From the NCBI GenBank assembly GCA_023415495.1, contig JAEZKK010000023.1, positions 174,852 to 238,851 on the forward strand: DNA of 64,000 nucleotides, written 5' to 3'. A program made the translations under genes and the position numbers. Below, in pieces: positions 17,874-26,675 of this stretch; position 1 is the first letter of the stretch, and each line of letters begins with the position of its first letter. The DNA comes from Bacteroidota bacterium (GTDB lineage: Bacteria; Bacteroidota; Bacteroidia; Bacteroidales; P3). Below the pieces are notes generated by a model. The model was not told the origin of the DNA. It saw nothing but the letters and a program-made list of their open reading frames with translations, and ran no database searches.

Positions 17874-18569
17874 TTAATTTCCTTTTAAAGTGAAATTAAC
17901 TGGAAGATTAAAGTATTGTCTTACAGCTTTCCCTCTTTGTTGTGCTGGTTTCCATTTTGGCATCTTGGATACAACTCTCATTGCTTCCTCTCCACAACCA
18001 GAACCAATATCGCGAAGAATCTTAATGTCTGTAATTCTACCATCAACCTCAACAACAAACTCTAAATAAACCCTTCCTTGCGTTCCTGTTTCTTTTGCTT
18101 GTTGAGGATACTTAATATTATCAGCTAAATACTGATACATTTCTTTTGGACCTCCAGGGAATGAAGCGTCTTGCTCTACAACTCTAAAAATAGGTTGTTC
18201 TGGAGCAACTTCTTCTTCTTCCTCAATAACAATGGTTTTAGCAGTAACAACAACGTTTGATTTGTTTTCAAAACTTGTTACCTTAAACTCATTTTCCAAT
18301 TTAACATCATCCTCTACGATGTCAAATTCGGTAGTTTCTGGTGGTGGTACATCCTCAGGTGGTGGTGGTGGTTCATCTCTCTGAGTTTGAATTACAGTTT
18401 CTTCAACCTCTTGAATAGCTTCACGAACAATAAGATTAGACTCCTTTGTGTCGTAAGTTTTATATTCGAAGGCGAAGATAACTATACTCAATGCAACCAC
18501 TAATCCTATTTGAACAAAAAGTGCCTTTTTGTTCTCAAGATTGGCTTTTTCTGATTTCTTTACTTCCAT
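17874..18569 (-). CDS. tonB: Energy transducer TonB
   Basis: A 231-residue inner-membrane protein that carries energy to TonB-dependent receptors. One N-terminal membrane helix (about residues 15-34, QIGLVVALSIVIFAF), a proline-rich segment (EPPPPPEDVPPPE, about 65-78), an acidic linker, and a TonB C-terminal domain with FPGGPKEMYQYLADNIKYP near 145 and GRVYLEFVVEVDGRITDIK near 175. The domain layout and PGG-type start of the C domain are typical of Bacteroidota TonB. It could serve the receptor at 54488-56800, but that is inference. Confidence 0.88.
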   Translation of the reverse strand: MEVKKSEKANLENKKALFVQIGLVVALSIVIFAFEYKTYDTKESNLIVREAIQEVEETVIQTQRDEPPPPPEDVPPPETTEFDIVEDDVKLENEFKVTSFENKSNVVVTAKTIVIEEEEEVAPEQPIFRVVEQDASFPGGPKEMYQYLADNIKYPQQAKETGTQGRVYLEFVVEVDGRITDIKILRDIGSGCGEEAMRVVSKMPKWKPAQQRGKAVRQYFNLPVNFTLKGN

Positions 18570-18751
18570 AGCATTGAAGTTTTATTGTTAAAAACCTATT
18601 TTATTTACTTTACGTTTCAGGTTGCTAAATTACTTCATTTTTGATTACAAGGCAAGTTTTTTTGTTTTTTTATAATATTGAAACAATCTAAACACCTATA
18701 AACGCTTTAAAACTTAACGCAGTAAGTTTAATATTATTGTATACATTATTA

Positions 18752-20440
18752 TTAATAATCGAAACTTGAACCCCCTAAAAACTCCCTCATAATTGAAGTT
18801 GGAGGTATAAATTCATGACCTATTGTCTTGAAATTTGATAAAAAACTCAATAATCTCTTTGCCTCAGCATACTCAACTCTGTTTTGAGGCACTGCATTTA
18901 AAAGTGTTTCAGCAAAAGGTTTTAATACTCCTATCTCATATAATAATGAAGAATTAAATATCTCATCTGCGTTCTCTTGATAAGGGAATATATGCTTCTC
19001 TTCTCCATTTCTAACACTTTGCCAACGTGAAAGAGTATCTAAAGCACTATAACCTCTGTAATTATTATCCCTAACTATTCTTCTTATCAACCTATTATCA
19101 CTACTACTTATTAAGTTATGTCTATCCAATGATACCTGTGTAAGAGCTGAAACGAAGATATTAAACTTATTCTTTTTATCTATCTTCTCCGTTAACCTTG
19201 GATTGAGTGCATGTATTCCTTCTATAATTAATATAGAATTTCCCTCCATCTTTAATATATGTCCATTATATTCTTTCTTACCTGTAATAAAATTAAATTT
19301 TGGAATACTTACCTCTTCTGAATTCATAAGCATATTCATTTGGGTATTGAAAAGATCAATATCTAATGCCTCTAATGCTTCAAAATCATAATTCCCATCT
19401 TTATCTCTTGGTGTAAACTCTCTGTCAAGGAAATAATCATCTAAAGATATTTGAACAGGTTTATAACCTAAGACTGCCAATTGAGTAGATAATCTCCTGC
19501 AACTTGTAGTCTTTCCTGATGATGAAGGACCTGCTAATAAAACCATTTTCACATCTTCTCCCCTTTTATGAATTGAGTCAGCAATATTGGAGTATTTCTT
19601 TTCATGCAAAGCTTCAGAAATTTGAATAAGTTTTATCTCATTTTTTTTCTCAACAACCTTGTTTAATTCAGAAACATAAGGAGTCCCCAATATATGCACC
19701 CACTGCTCATATTCTTGAAATACAGAAAACATTTTCCTTTGCTTACTCCTGCCATTTGATAATTCCTTAGGGTTTTTATTATTTGGCATTATCAACATCA
19801 TGCCTTTATCGAAACTAACTAAATCAAAGACTTCCAGATAGGATGTAGAAGGAACAAGCTCATAATAAAAATGATTAACTGTATTTCCTAAATAGTCCAC
19901 ATTTGCATATAATCTATTGAGTGTTTTAATTAGTTCTGACTTTTCTCTCATCCCCTTTTCCTCATATAATCCTATAGCATTTTCAGCTGGAATTATTTCT
20001 TTAGTGAATGGAATATTTTCTATCACTAATTCCCTCATTCTATTCTTAATCCTTTCTATCAATTCAATATCTAAATCCTTATCTATCTTCTCTATCTCTG
20101 CATAGAAACCATTTGACATAGAATGACGAATAATTAATTCTGATTTAGGAAGGATTTCTTTAGTTGCTTTATACAATAAGAACATAAGACTCATTGCATA
20201 CATCCTTCTTCCATTTACATTATTAATATCAATAAACTCTATTGTTTTTGGAATAAAGATTTTATAGTTAAGGTTCTGAACCTTATTATTAATATAGGCA
20301 CCAAGTATTGGAAACTCGTTTTTTAAATTAGCAATATCAATTATCTGACCTATTGTTATCCCTGCCTTAACTCTAAGAGTAGTATTTGTATTTTTACAAA
20401 TTACTTCTATTTCATTCACTTCTTTCTTTTCTTCATTCAT
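18752..20440 (-). CDS. Nucleoside (uridine) kinase with N-terminal TGS-like domain
   Basis: A 562-residue fusion seen in Bacteroidota and Firmicutes. The first 70 residues resemble the TGS/ubiquitin-like domain of threonyl-tRNA synthetase, and the middle part resembles its editing-domain region. The C-terminal half is a uridine-kinase/phosphoribulokinase P-loop domain with GPSSSGKTTSCRRLS near residue 300, SLDDYFLDRE near 335 and IIEGIHALNP near 404. The likely reaction is ATP-dependent phosphorylation of a nucleoside; substrate choice is not visible. The tcdA gene ends 12 bases upstream on the same strand. Confidence 0.85.
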   Translation of the reverse strand: MNEEKKEVNEIEVICKNTNTTLRVKAGITIGQIIDIANLKNEFPILGAYINNKVQNLNYKIFIPKTIEFIDINNVNGRRMYAMSLMFLLYKATKEILPKSELIIRHSMSNGFYAEIEKIDKDLDIELIERIKNRMRELVIENIPFTKEIIPAENAIGLYEEKGMREKSELIKTLNRLYANVDYLGNTVNHFYYELVPSTSYLEVFDLVSFDKGMMLIMPNNKNPKELSNGRSKQRKMFSVFQEYEQWVHILGTPYVSELNKVVEKKNEIKLIQISEALHEKKYSNIADSIHKRGEDVKMVLLAGPSSSGKTTSCRRLSTQLAVLGYKPVQISLDDYFLDREFTPRDKDGNYDFEALEALDIDLFNTQMNMLMNSEEVSIPKFNFITGKKEYNGHILKMEGNSILIIEGIHALNPRLTEKIDKKNKFNIFVSALTQVSLDRHNLISSSDNRLIRRIVRDNNYRGYSALDTLSRWQSVRNGEEKHIFPYQENADEIFNSSLLYEIGVLKPFAETLLNAVPQNRVEYAEAKRLLSFLSNFKTIGHEFIPPTSIMREFLGGSSFDY

Positions 20441-20452
20441 AATCCCAATTAT

Positions 20453-21244
20453 TTATTCGTTTTTATTATCATATAATATTAATGGCTTTTCTTTTTTATT
20501 CGCATAAAACCTATTATCATTTGACTTTGGATATGACTCCATGCCAATCAGTTCTCTAATTACTACCGATGCACACATACATCCAAATATTGGTGGCATA
20601 TATGAAATTGTACCTACTGTACTTCTCTTGTTTTGCCCCTTATCTTCAACAACAACATGCTCAGAAACTTTCTCAGAAGAATAGACAACCGAAAAACCTG
20701 AGTAAACTCCCATCTTATGTAATTTCTTTCTAAGTGCTGAGGCAAGGCTACAATTATAAGATTTTGATATATCCGATACCTTTACTTGGGTTGGATCAAA
20801 TTTGCCTCCCGAACCCATAGAACTTACAATAGGAATATTTAATGTAAGAGAATGAATAATTAGATAAAGCTTAGGAGAAAGAGTATCTATTGCATCTACA
20901 ATAAAATCATATTTATCTCTTTTCAATAGCTCAATCATAAACTCATCCCTAATAAACTGATTAACCTCAATTATCTCTAAATCCTTGTTTATATCTTTTA
21001 AACGCTTTGCCAATACCTCTGTTTTTTCCTTTCCTTGGGTTGAATCCAAAGCAATTAACTGTCTATTCTTATTAGACTGGTTTACTATATCTCCATCCAC
21101 AATAGTTATTTTCCCTATTCCTGCCCTAACCAACATCTCAGCCGAATAAGCTCCAACTCCACCTAACCCAACAACCATTACGTGAGATTTTTTAAGTTTT
21201 TCTAATGATTCTTTTCCGATTAATAGTTCTGTTCTTGTGTGCAT
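20453..21244 (-). CDS. tcdA: tRNA threonylcarbamoyladenosine dehydratase TcdA
   Basis: ThiF/E1-like enzyme that converts t6A at position 37 of ANN-decoding tRNAs to the cyclic form (ct6A). The 263-residue protein has the nucleotide-binding start VVGLGGVGAYSAEMLVRAGI, the conserved DGDIVNQSNKNRQ, and DAIDTLSPKLYLI near residue 136. The pattern is closer to TcdA (YgdL) than to ThiF or MoeB. A -7 element is at 21265-21272. It is followed directly by the nucleoside kinase gene. Confidence 0.9.
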   Translation of the reverse strand: MHTRTELLIGKESLEKLKKSHVMVVGLGGVGAYSAEMLVRAGIGKITIVDGDIVNQSNKNRQLIALDSTQGKEKTEVLAKRLKDINKDLEIIEVNQFIRDEFMIELLKRDKYDFIVDAIDTLSPKLYLIIHSLTLNIPIVSSMGSGGKFDPTQVKVSDISKSYNCSLASALRKKLHKMGVYSGFSVVYSSEKVSEHVVVEDKGQNKRSTVGTISYMPPIFGCMCASVVIRELIGMESYPKSNDNRFYANKKEKPLILYDNKNE

Positions 21245-21264
21245 CTAAATAATAAATTATACTG

Positions 21265-21272
21265 CAAAGATA
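21265..21272 (-). promoter_or_regulatory. Promoter -7 element of tcdA
   Basis: Reads TATCTTTG on the minus strand and is followed by CA, 20 bases upstream of the tcdA start codon. Confidence 0.7.
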
Positions 21273-21335
21273 GTAAAGATAAGGGAAAAGAGTGCACTCA
21301 AAAGTTCTTAATTTGCTAAAAACAATAATTTTTAG

Positions 21336-21343
21336 TAACTTCG
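21336..21343 (+). promoter_or_regulatory. Promoter -7 element of the membrane-protein gene at 21378
   Basis: TAACTTCG followed by CA, a one-mismatch version of TAnnTTTG, located 34 bases before the ATG at 21378. Confidence 0.5.
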
Positions 21344-21377
21344 CAGTCTAAAACTACAATAGATTAATTAGAGAAAA

Positions 21378-22373
21378 ATGTTTGTAAAAACTTTTAAGAA
21401 AAACTATCATCTTCAACTATTACTACTAATAATAGTTCCTTTACTTTTATGGATACCTATTTTTACAAATCCTCCAAAGATGATTTCAAGCGATTTCGAT
21501 ATGCCTATATATCAAACAATCTATAATCTCCTTTCGCTTTATCCTCTTCTTAGCTCAATTATTGCATTCTTTTTAATTTATTTACAGGCAATATTACTCA
21601 ATTCTATTTTCTCTTATAATCAATTATCAAGCAAGACTTCTTTTTTCCCTGCTTTTATTTACTTACTTATATTAAGCAGTGATAAGAACATTATGACGCT
21701 TAATCCAATTATAATATCAAACACCTTTGTAATAATTGCATTATACTTTATATTTAAAAGCTATGATAAACGAGATGGAGCTGATGAAATCTTTAATTCT
21801 GCTCTTTTAATCTCTCTATCTTCACTTACTTATTCTCCATCAATTTTCTTTATACTTTGGATATGGTTAAGTTTTATAGCTTATAAAAACTATAAATGGA
21901 GATTATGGATAATAAGTTTGCTTGGATTAATCACTCCTTATATTTTACTTGGAGCTTATTATTTTATAATAGATAAACTTGAGATAAAAACAAATCACTT
22001 TCTAACAACACTACAATCAATCCCTGACTTGTATTTCAGCCTACCCCCTATGCAGATAATATTTTACATTGGAATAGGATTATTTACTATAATATCTCTT
22101 TCTTCTTTATTAATGTATAGGAATGATAGTAATATTAGCTTTAGAAAGAAAACATCAGTTATTGTTTTATTCTTTTTTATATCTCTTTTCCCTTGCTTCT
22201 ATTTTATTCAGTATAGAGAATTAATAATTATTGCCGCACCAGCCATGGCATATTTATTCTCATACTACTTGTTTCAAAAAAGAAAACTAATCTATTCTAA
22301 TATTATCCTTAGCATTCTAATTATATTGGTATTAGCTAAGTTCATTCTTTCGTTCGATATAAGTTTTTTATAG
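21378..22373 (+). CDS. Polytopic membrane protein, possibly DUF6427-like
   Basis: A 331-residue integral membrane protein with about nine to ten hydrophobic segments and very short loops. The N-terminal LLLIIVPLLLWIPIFTNPP and the pattern of paired helices recall the Bacteroidota DUF6427 family, but I am not certain of that. There are no enzyme motifs. It stands alone between tcdA, which is divergent, and purQ, which has its own promoter. Confidence 0.6.
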   Translation: MFVKTFKKNYHLQLLLLIIVPLLLWIPIFTNPPKMISSDFDMPIYQTIYNLLSLYPLLSSIIAFFLIYLQAILLNSIFSYNQLSSKTSFFPAFIYLLILSSDKNIMTLNPIIISNTFVIIALYFIFKSYDKRDGADEIFNSALLISLSSLTYSPSIFFILWIWLSFIAYKNYKWRLWIISLLGLITPYILLGAYYFIIDKLEIKTNHFLTTLQSIPDLYFSLPPMQIIFYIGIGLFTIISLSSLLMYRNDSNISFRKKTSVIVLFFFISLFPCFYFIQYRELIIIAAPAMAYLFSYYLFQKRKLIYSNIILSILIILVLAKFILSFDISFL

Positions 22374-22401
22374 TTATACAAGGTTTTAGAGAGAATTTTC
22401 T

Positions 22402-22409
22402 TAACTTTG
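22402..22409 (+). promoter_or_regulatory. Promoter -7 element of purQ
   Basis: TAACTTTG followed by CA. It lies 24 bases before the ATG at 22434 and overlaps an earlier in-frame ATG at 22407, which rules that codon out as the start. Confidence 0.65.
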
Positions 22410-22433
22410 CAATCAAATATAAAACAAGAAATA

Positions 22434-23123
22434 ATGAAATTTGGTGTAGTTATCTTTCCTGGGTCTAATTGCGACCACGACATGATTTACTTATTACAAG
22501 ACCTTTTAAAGCAAGAAGTTGTTGAACTTTGGCATAAAGAAAACGATTTGAAAGGCTGTGATTTTATTGTTTTACCTGGTGGGTTCTCTTATGGAGACTA
22601 TCTTCGCTCAGGAGCAATTGCAAGGTTCTCTCCTATTATGGATTCAGTAATCTCCTTTGCGAATAAGGGAGGTTATGTATTAGGAGTATGCAACGGTTTC
22701 CAAATACTTACCGAATCTCATCTCTTAGACGGAGCTCTAAGACATAATAATAGTCAGAAATTCATCTGTCAAAATCAATTCATAACCCCTCAAACCAATA
22801 ATACAATCTTCACAAAGGATTCTACTATTGGCAAGGCATATAATATTCCTATTGCTCACGGAGAAGGTAATTTCTATGCAGATGCAGACACAATAAAACG
22901 CCTTAACGATAACGACCAAATCCTTTTCCGTTATTGCGATAAAAAAGGTAATATTACTCTGGAGTCAAATCCTAATGGAGCCATTGAAAACATTGCTGGT
23001 ATCACCAATAAGACAAGAAATGTTTTCGGAATGATGCCTCACCCAGAAAGAGCTGCTGACAAAGAGCTTGGAAATACTGACGGTTTATTATTCTTCGAAA
23101 GCATATTAAAGAATATAAAATAA
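22434..23123 (+). CDS. purQ: Phosphoribosylformylglycinamidine synthase subunit PurQ
   Basis: Glutaminase subunit of FGAM synthase in purine synthesis. The 229-residue protein begins MKFGVVIFPGSNCDHDM and has LPGGFSYGDYLRSGAIA, the nucleophile elbow GVCNGFQIL (Cys about residue 87), and the catalytic His/Glu in MMPHPERAAD near the C terminus. The ATG at 22434 is chosen because it begins the conserved KFGVVIFPG strand and lies downstream of the promoter. purL and purS are not in the window. Confidence 0.94.
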   Translation: MKFGVVIFPGSNCDHDMIYLLQDLLKQEVVELWHKENDLKGCDFIVLPGGFSYGDYLRSGAIARFSPIMDSVISFANKGGYVLGVCNGFQILTESHLLDGALRHNNSQKFICQNQFITPQTNNTIFTKDSTIGKAYNIPIAHGEGNFYADADTIKRLNDNDQILFRYCDKKGNITLESNPNGAIENIAGITNKTRNVFGMMPHPERAADKELGNTDGLLFFESILKNIK

Positions 23124-23140
23124 TATATTATTAGCATAAC

Positions 23141-23176
23141 AAAGGGTGGGTTAATTGACCTTCCCTTTATTTTTTT
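23141..23176 (+). terminator. Terminator-like hairpin between purQ and rnhB
   Basis: Arms at 23141-23151 (AAAGGGTGGGT) and 23158-23168 (ACCTTCCCTTT) form an 11-bp stem with one G-T wobble and one T-T mismatch, followed by A and seven T residues (23170-23176). The rnhB ATG follows 8 bases later with no room for a separate promoter. Confidence 0.75.
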
Positions 23177-23184
23177 ATACAAAT

Positions 23185-23787
23185 ATGTTATTACCATATT
23201 ACCAATCCCAGGATATATTAGAGTGTGGCTGCGACGAAGCTGGGAGAGGATGCCTTGCTGGTCCTGTTGTTGCTGCCGCAGTAATTCTTCCAAATGGATT
23301 TAAGAGCGAAACACTTAACGACTCCAAACAATTATCCGAGAAAAAGCGTCTAACCTTAAGAAAAGAAATCCAAGAAAATGCTCTTGCTTATTCAGTATGC
23401 TTTATAACAAATGAAGAGATAGATAAGATAAATATACTAAATGCATCCTTTAAAGCAATGAGCGTGGCTGTAAAGCAATTAAATATTCGCCCAGAATTAT
23501 TATTAATAGACGGCAACCGTTTCCGCACCGATTTAAAAATCCCATATAATTGCATAATCAAAGGAGATGCCAAATACCAATCAATAGCCGCAGCGTCAAT
23601 CCTTGCCAAAACTTACAGAGATGAGTATATGGAAACCTTAGCCAAAGACTACCCAGAATACAACTGGCAAAAGAACAAAGGCTATCCAACAAAAGCCCAT
23701 AGAGAAGCCATTAAACAATTCGGCATCACCCCTCATCACCGCCTTACTTTTAACCTATTTGGAGAATTATCTTTATTTGAGGAATAA
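23185..23787 (+). CDS. rnhB: Ribonuclease HII
   Basis: Endonuclease that cuts the RNA strand of RNA-DNA hybrids and removes single ribonucleotides. A 200-residue protein with GCDEAGRGCLAGPVVAAAVI near residue 16 (Asp/Glu of the active site), LLIDGNRF and KGDAKYQSIAAASILAKTYRD (further metal-binding Asp). The ATG at 23185 is preferred over an in-frame TTG at 23155, which lies inside the terminator-like hairpin. Transcription must come through that hairpin from purQ. Confidence 0.94.
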   Translation: MLLPYYQSQDILECGCDEAGRGCLAGPVVAAAVILPNGFKSETLNDSKQLSEKKRLTLRKEIQENALAYSVCFITNEEIDKINILNASFKAMSVAVKQLNIRPELLLIDGNRFRTDLKIPYNCIIKGDAKYQSIAAASILAKTYRDEYMETLAKDYPEYNWQKNKGYPTKAHREAIKQFGITPHHRLTFNLFGELSLFEE

Positions 23788-23796
23788 ATTAATAGA

Positions 23797-24927
23797 CTAA
23801 TAGGTCAATTGTAGCCACCTCATTAAGAATACATCATAAACTGTAAAACTACTTCCCTCTTTGGTGTTTCTTTCTAAAATCATTTCCTTTTCAACTAATG
23901 AATTAACTACTCTCTTTGCACTTGAAGGTGTTCCGAGATTATATTTCTTAAGAAAATCATTAGAATAGATTTGCTCGATCTCTTCTTCTTTTGCAAGTGC
24001 TATTAGAAACTTCCATTGGTTAGGTGTTAGCAAATTACGATATTGGAAAAAGGAAGGTTCTTTTTCTTTAATCAAACCAAGAGATTCGAGTTTGATAATC
24101 TCCAAATCTATTTTTTTATTTCTATAAACTTTATTACATAAACTTTGAGTATAGAATGTATATCCCTTTGTCCAATCTAAAATATAATCAATACATTCTT
24201 CTGTAATACTTTTATCTCCTTGAGAGAAATGATATTTAATAAACTCCTTGTATTTACTTCTTTCAATTTTTTCAAGATTTAGAAACTGAGTACTTGAAAA
24301 GAAAGGACGTTTTGAACTTAGGAACATCTCTGCTAATATATGTGCTTGAGAACCGCTAAAAATAAAATTAATATTCTTAAGTTGTTGGATATATGTTCTT
24401 AGGATTGCTTCTATATTTTTCTCTGGATAGTTTACAATTTGTTGGAACTCATCAATTGCTATTATTATCTTTGTATCTTGGCTATCTAAGAATAGCAATA
24501 ATTGTTTAAGGGTATATTCTTTGTCATTTTGCGATTGATAATTAAATTCAATTTGCGGAGCTCCACTTATGCTATCAAAAGTAAAACGAGGACGAAATCC
24601 CTTAATAAGAGTTAGGAACTTCTTACCAAAGGAGGTTTTCTCTGGAAACTTCTCTAATATTGCCTCTGCCAATAATCTTATAAAGTCTTCAATATTCAAT
24701 GAAGAATATATATCTACATATATTGTTTCAATATCTTTTTCATTCTTCAAAGAGTCGAAATAATGGAAGATTAATCCCGTTTTCCCTAATCTTCTTGGAG
24801 AAATAAGGGTAGTATTTACACCATTTAAAGTGTTTTTCTTTAATATTTCATACTCTGACTCTCTATCGCAGAAATACTCCTTAGAGATATAACCGCTTAT
24901 CAAAAAAGGACTTAAAGGCTTTTTCAT
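23797..24927 (-). CDS. AAA family ATPase (PF01637 type) with winged-helix C terminus
   Basis: A 376-residue P-loop ATPase of the archaeal-type ATPase_2 group that is numerous in gut Bacteroidales. Walker A is SPRRLGKTG near residue 43, Walker B is IIAIDEFQQI near 155, and FIFSGSQAH is the likely sensor region near 190. The last 90 residues look like a winged helix (SAKRVVNSLVEKEMI). The biological role of these proteins is not established. A promoter overlapped by palindromic GCGTAA repeats lies upstream (24949-25001). It converges on rnhB with a 9-base gap. Confidence 0.8.
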   Translation of the reverse strand: MKKPLSPFLISGYISKEYFCDRESEYEILKKNTLNGVNTTLISPRRLGKTGLIFHYFDSLKNEKDIETIYVDIYSSLNIEDFIRLLAEAILEKFPEKTSFGKKFLTLIKGFRPRFTFDSISGAPQIEFNYQSQNDKEYTLKQLLLFLDSQDTKIIIAIDEFQQIVNYPEKNIEAILRTYIQQLKNINFIFSGSQAHILAEMFLSSKRPFFSSTQFLNLEKIERSKYKEFIKYHFSQGDKSITEECIDYILDWTKGYTFYTQSLCNKVYRNKKIDLEIIKLESLGLIKEKEPSFFQYRNLLTPNQWKFLIALAKEEEIEQIYSNDFLKKYNLGTPSSAKRVVNSLVEKEMILERNTKEGSSFTVYDVFLMRWLQLTY

Positions 24928-24948
24928 AACAAATTAATTTAATCCCTG

Positions 24949-25001
24949 CAAAGATATAAATTAATTTTCAATTACGCATAATGCGTAACGCACTTTGCGT
25001 A
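24949..25001 (-). promoter_or_regulatory. Promoter and likely operator of the AAA ATPase gene
   Basis: The minus-strand -7 element TATCTTTG lies at 24956-24949. Directly upstream, TTACGCA and TGCGTAA form a 7-bp dyad with a 3-base centre (24972-24988), and a further GTAACGCAC/TTGCGTAAT pair overlaps it to 25001. The dyads cover the -33 region, which suggests a repressor site. Basis: visible symmetry; regulator unknown. Confidence 0.55.
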
Positions 25002-25080
25002 ATAAAATAGCTATATTCAGGTATTATTTTCCCACTTAGTTAAAAGAATTATCTTTATTTGTAGATTGAGATTAAAAGTA

Positions 25081-25088
25081 TATCTTTG
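25081..25088 (+). promoter_or_regulatory. Promoter -7 element of the gene at 25104
   Basis: TATCTTTG followed by CA, 15 bases before the ATG at 25104. It covers an upstream in-frame TTG, so translation starts at 25104. Confidence 0.7.
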
Positions 25089-25103
25089 CAACAAAAATTA
25101 CTT

Positions 25104-25829
25104 ATGAAGAAGCTTATACTTTTTATATTCTTTTCTATTTCAATAAACAGTCTTTTTTCTCAAACTGAATCTGAGACAAGATTAAATCAAGATGACCTTT
25201 TGACAATAAGTTATTTTGACTCGACTTTTAATGATAAAGTTAATGGAGATACTCTCAGTAATTTTATTAATGTGGAATTTATTACTGAAGAAGAGTTTAA
25301 CAATCATAAGATAACAGAAGAAAACTACTTAGTTCGTGATACTCTTTCTGTTTTTAAAGACAAAGGAGTTATTAGTTTAAACTGTAGTAGTACAACAGTA
25401 AAATATATTGATATTGATGAAGACGGCGAAAGCTTCAACTATAGTCAGTATGAATATTTTGGTCAAATTCCTTTTATAAACAAGTATGTTGTATTGGGGT
25501 ACTTTTATGAATGGTTTAATTGCTTTTTAATAGATAAGGACTCGGGAAAAGAAATAGTATTATATGACATCCCAATAATCTCTCCAAATAAGAAACATAT
25601 TATTTCATTATCCTATAATCCATATCTCAATACAACCGATTTTCAATTGTTTTCAATCAAAGGAAATGATATTAATCTAATCACAGAATTACATTTTTCA
25701 AAATGGAAAACAACTGAAAGAGATAATTTCTTTTGGGGAAAAGATAATTCTTTTTACTTAGAAGTAATTCACGCTGAGAATTATGAACAAGATAAAGATA
25801 TTCACTATATAAAAATATCAATAAAGTAA
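25104..25829 (+). CDS. Hypothetical exported protein
   Basis: A 241-residue protein with a signal peptide (MKKLILFIFFSISINSLFSQ, cleavage probably after the SQ). The rest is rich in Asp, Asn and Tyr with alternating hydrophobic strands, suggesting a periplasmic or surface beta-rich fold. I do not recognise a family. It has its own promoter and converges on the gene at 25854 with a 24-base gap. Confidence 0.65.
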   Translation: MKKLILFIFFSISINSLFSQTESETRLNQDDLLTISYFDSTFNDKVNGDTLSNFINVEFITEEEFNNHKITEENYLVRDTLSVFKDKGVISLNCSSTTVKYIDIDEDGESFNYSQYEYFGQIPFINKYVVLGYFYEWFNCFLIDKDSGKEIVLYDIPIISPNKKHIISLSYNPYLNTTDFQLFSIKGNDINLITELHFSKWKTTERDNFFWGKDNSFYLEVIHAENYEQDKDIHYIKISIK

Positions 25830-25853
25830 ATCAATGACTAAAACACTTTGCGT

Positions 25854-26606
25854 TTAGTTTGTTTTTGTCCTGTATTTTAGGGTATCTGTCCAGGATTTAT
25901 AGATTTCTATTATCTCATCTTTTACCAAACCTTTCATTACCTTCATCCCTTTTAGCTCTATATATAGGTCTTTAATTTCTCTTGAGTGTTTGGTTGGACA
26001 GTTAAGGGAATTTGCAAGATAAGCCTCAAGCACCATTGGGTCAAGCTCTAATTCATATTCGCTAAGGACTTTTAATATTACCTTTGCTTTTTTAATACCA
26101 GAGGGTTGACGTAGTCCTGTCGAAATATTTATACCATTTATCAATTCCTCCAAAGCAATCTTAGCAATATCGGAAGGCTCCTCGATAAATTCCTGCTCTT
26201 TAGTTTCTATATTTATTACATTCCTTGTTTTAATCCATTCTTGGATATTCTCCTCACTGCTTGTCATTGCAATTATTGCCTTAATTCCAAAAAGGTCTTC
26301 AAGCTTATAGGCATCGTTTGAATCCAAATCGCAACAAATAATAATATCCCTATTCGAGGATGAGCCTGTATATGTTTTAATAGTTTCAATCTTAATTGAT
26401 AAATCACTTTCTGAAGGTCTATAACCGCTAAAAAGCCTATCAATATCAATCCCCGGAATAATATTACCAATTAAATCAGTATCCTGCCTTGAGCGAACCA
26501 CCAAAACAATCCTTTTAATATTCCCCAACTCCTTAGCAACCTCACAAGCATAATCAAAAACCCTCTCCCCATGAGAATAAATATAAAACTTCTTTCCAAT
26601 CATCAT
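25854..26606 (-). CDS. Hypothetical cytoplasmic protein
   Basis: A 250-residue protein without signal or membrane segments. The first 150 residues show a Rossmann-like alternation (KRIVLVVRS, RDIIICCDLDSNDAYKL, IKAIIAMTSS), ending in a helical C-terminal half. The DLDSND stretch could bind metal or nucleotide, but I recognise no family. It lies downstream of the HU-like gene with its own -7 element at 26624-26631 (TAACTTTG on the minus strand). Confidence 0.6.
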   Translation of the reverse strand: MMIGKKFYIYSHGERVFDYACEVAKELGNIKRIVLVVRSRQDTDLIGNIIPGIDIDRLFSGYRPSESDLSIKIETIKTYTGSSSNRDIIICCDLDSNDAYKLEDLFGIKAIIAMTSSEENIQEWIKTRNVINIETKEQEFIEEPSDIAKIALEELINGINISTGLRQPSGIKKAKVILKVLSEYELELDPMVLEAYLANSLNCPTKHSREIKDLYIELKGMKVMKGLVKDEIIEIYKSWTDTLKYRTKTN

Positions 26607-26623
26607 AATAATTATTTACCCTG

Positions 26624-26631
26624 CAAAGTTA
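26624..26631 (-). promoter_or_regulatory. Promoter -7 element of the gene at 25854-26606
   Basis: Reads TAACTTTG on the minus strand followed by CA, 17 bases upstream of the start codon. Confidence 0.6.
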
Positions 26632-26675
26632 CAACAAAAACCCTACACCACCCAAAGCATCAAGCCAACGCAATA

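Noticed and set aside
23797..24927. Phage defence ATPase
   Set aside because: There is no effector gene next to it, and the PF01637-type family is common and scattered in Bacteroidales without a fixed defence context.
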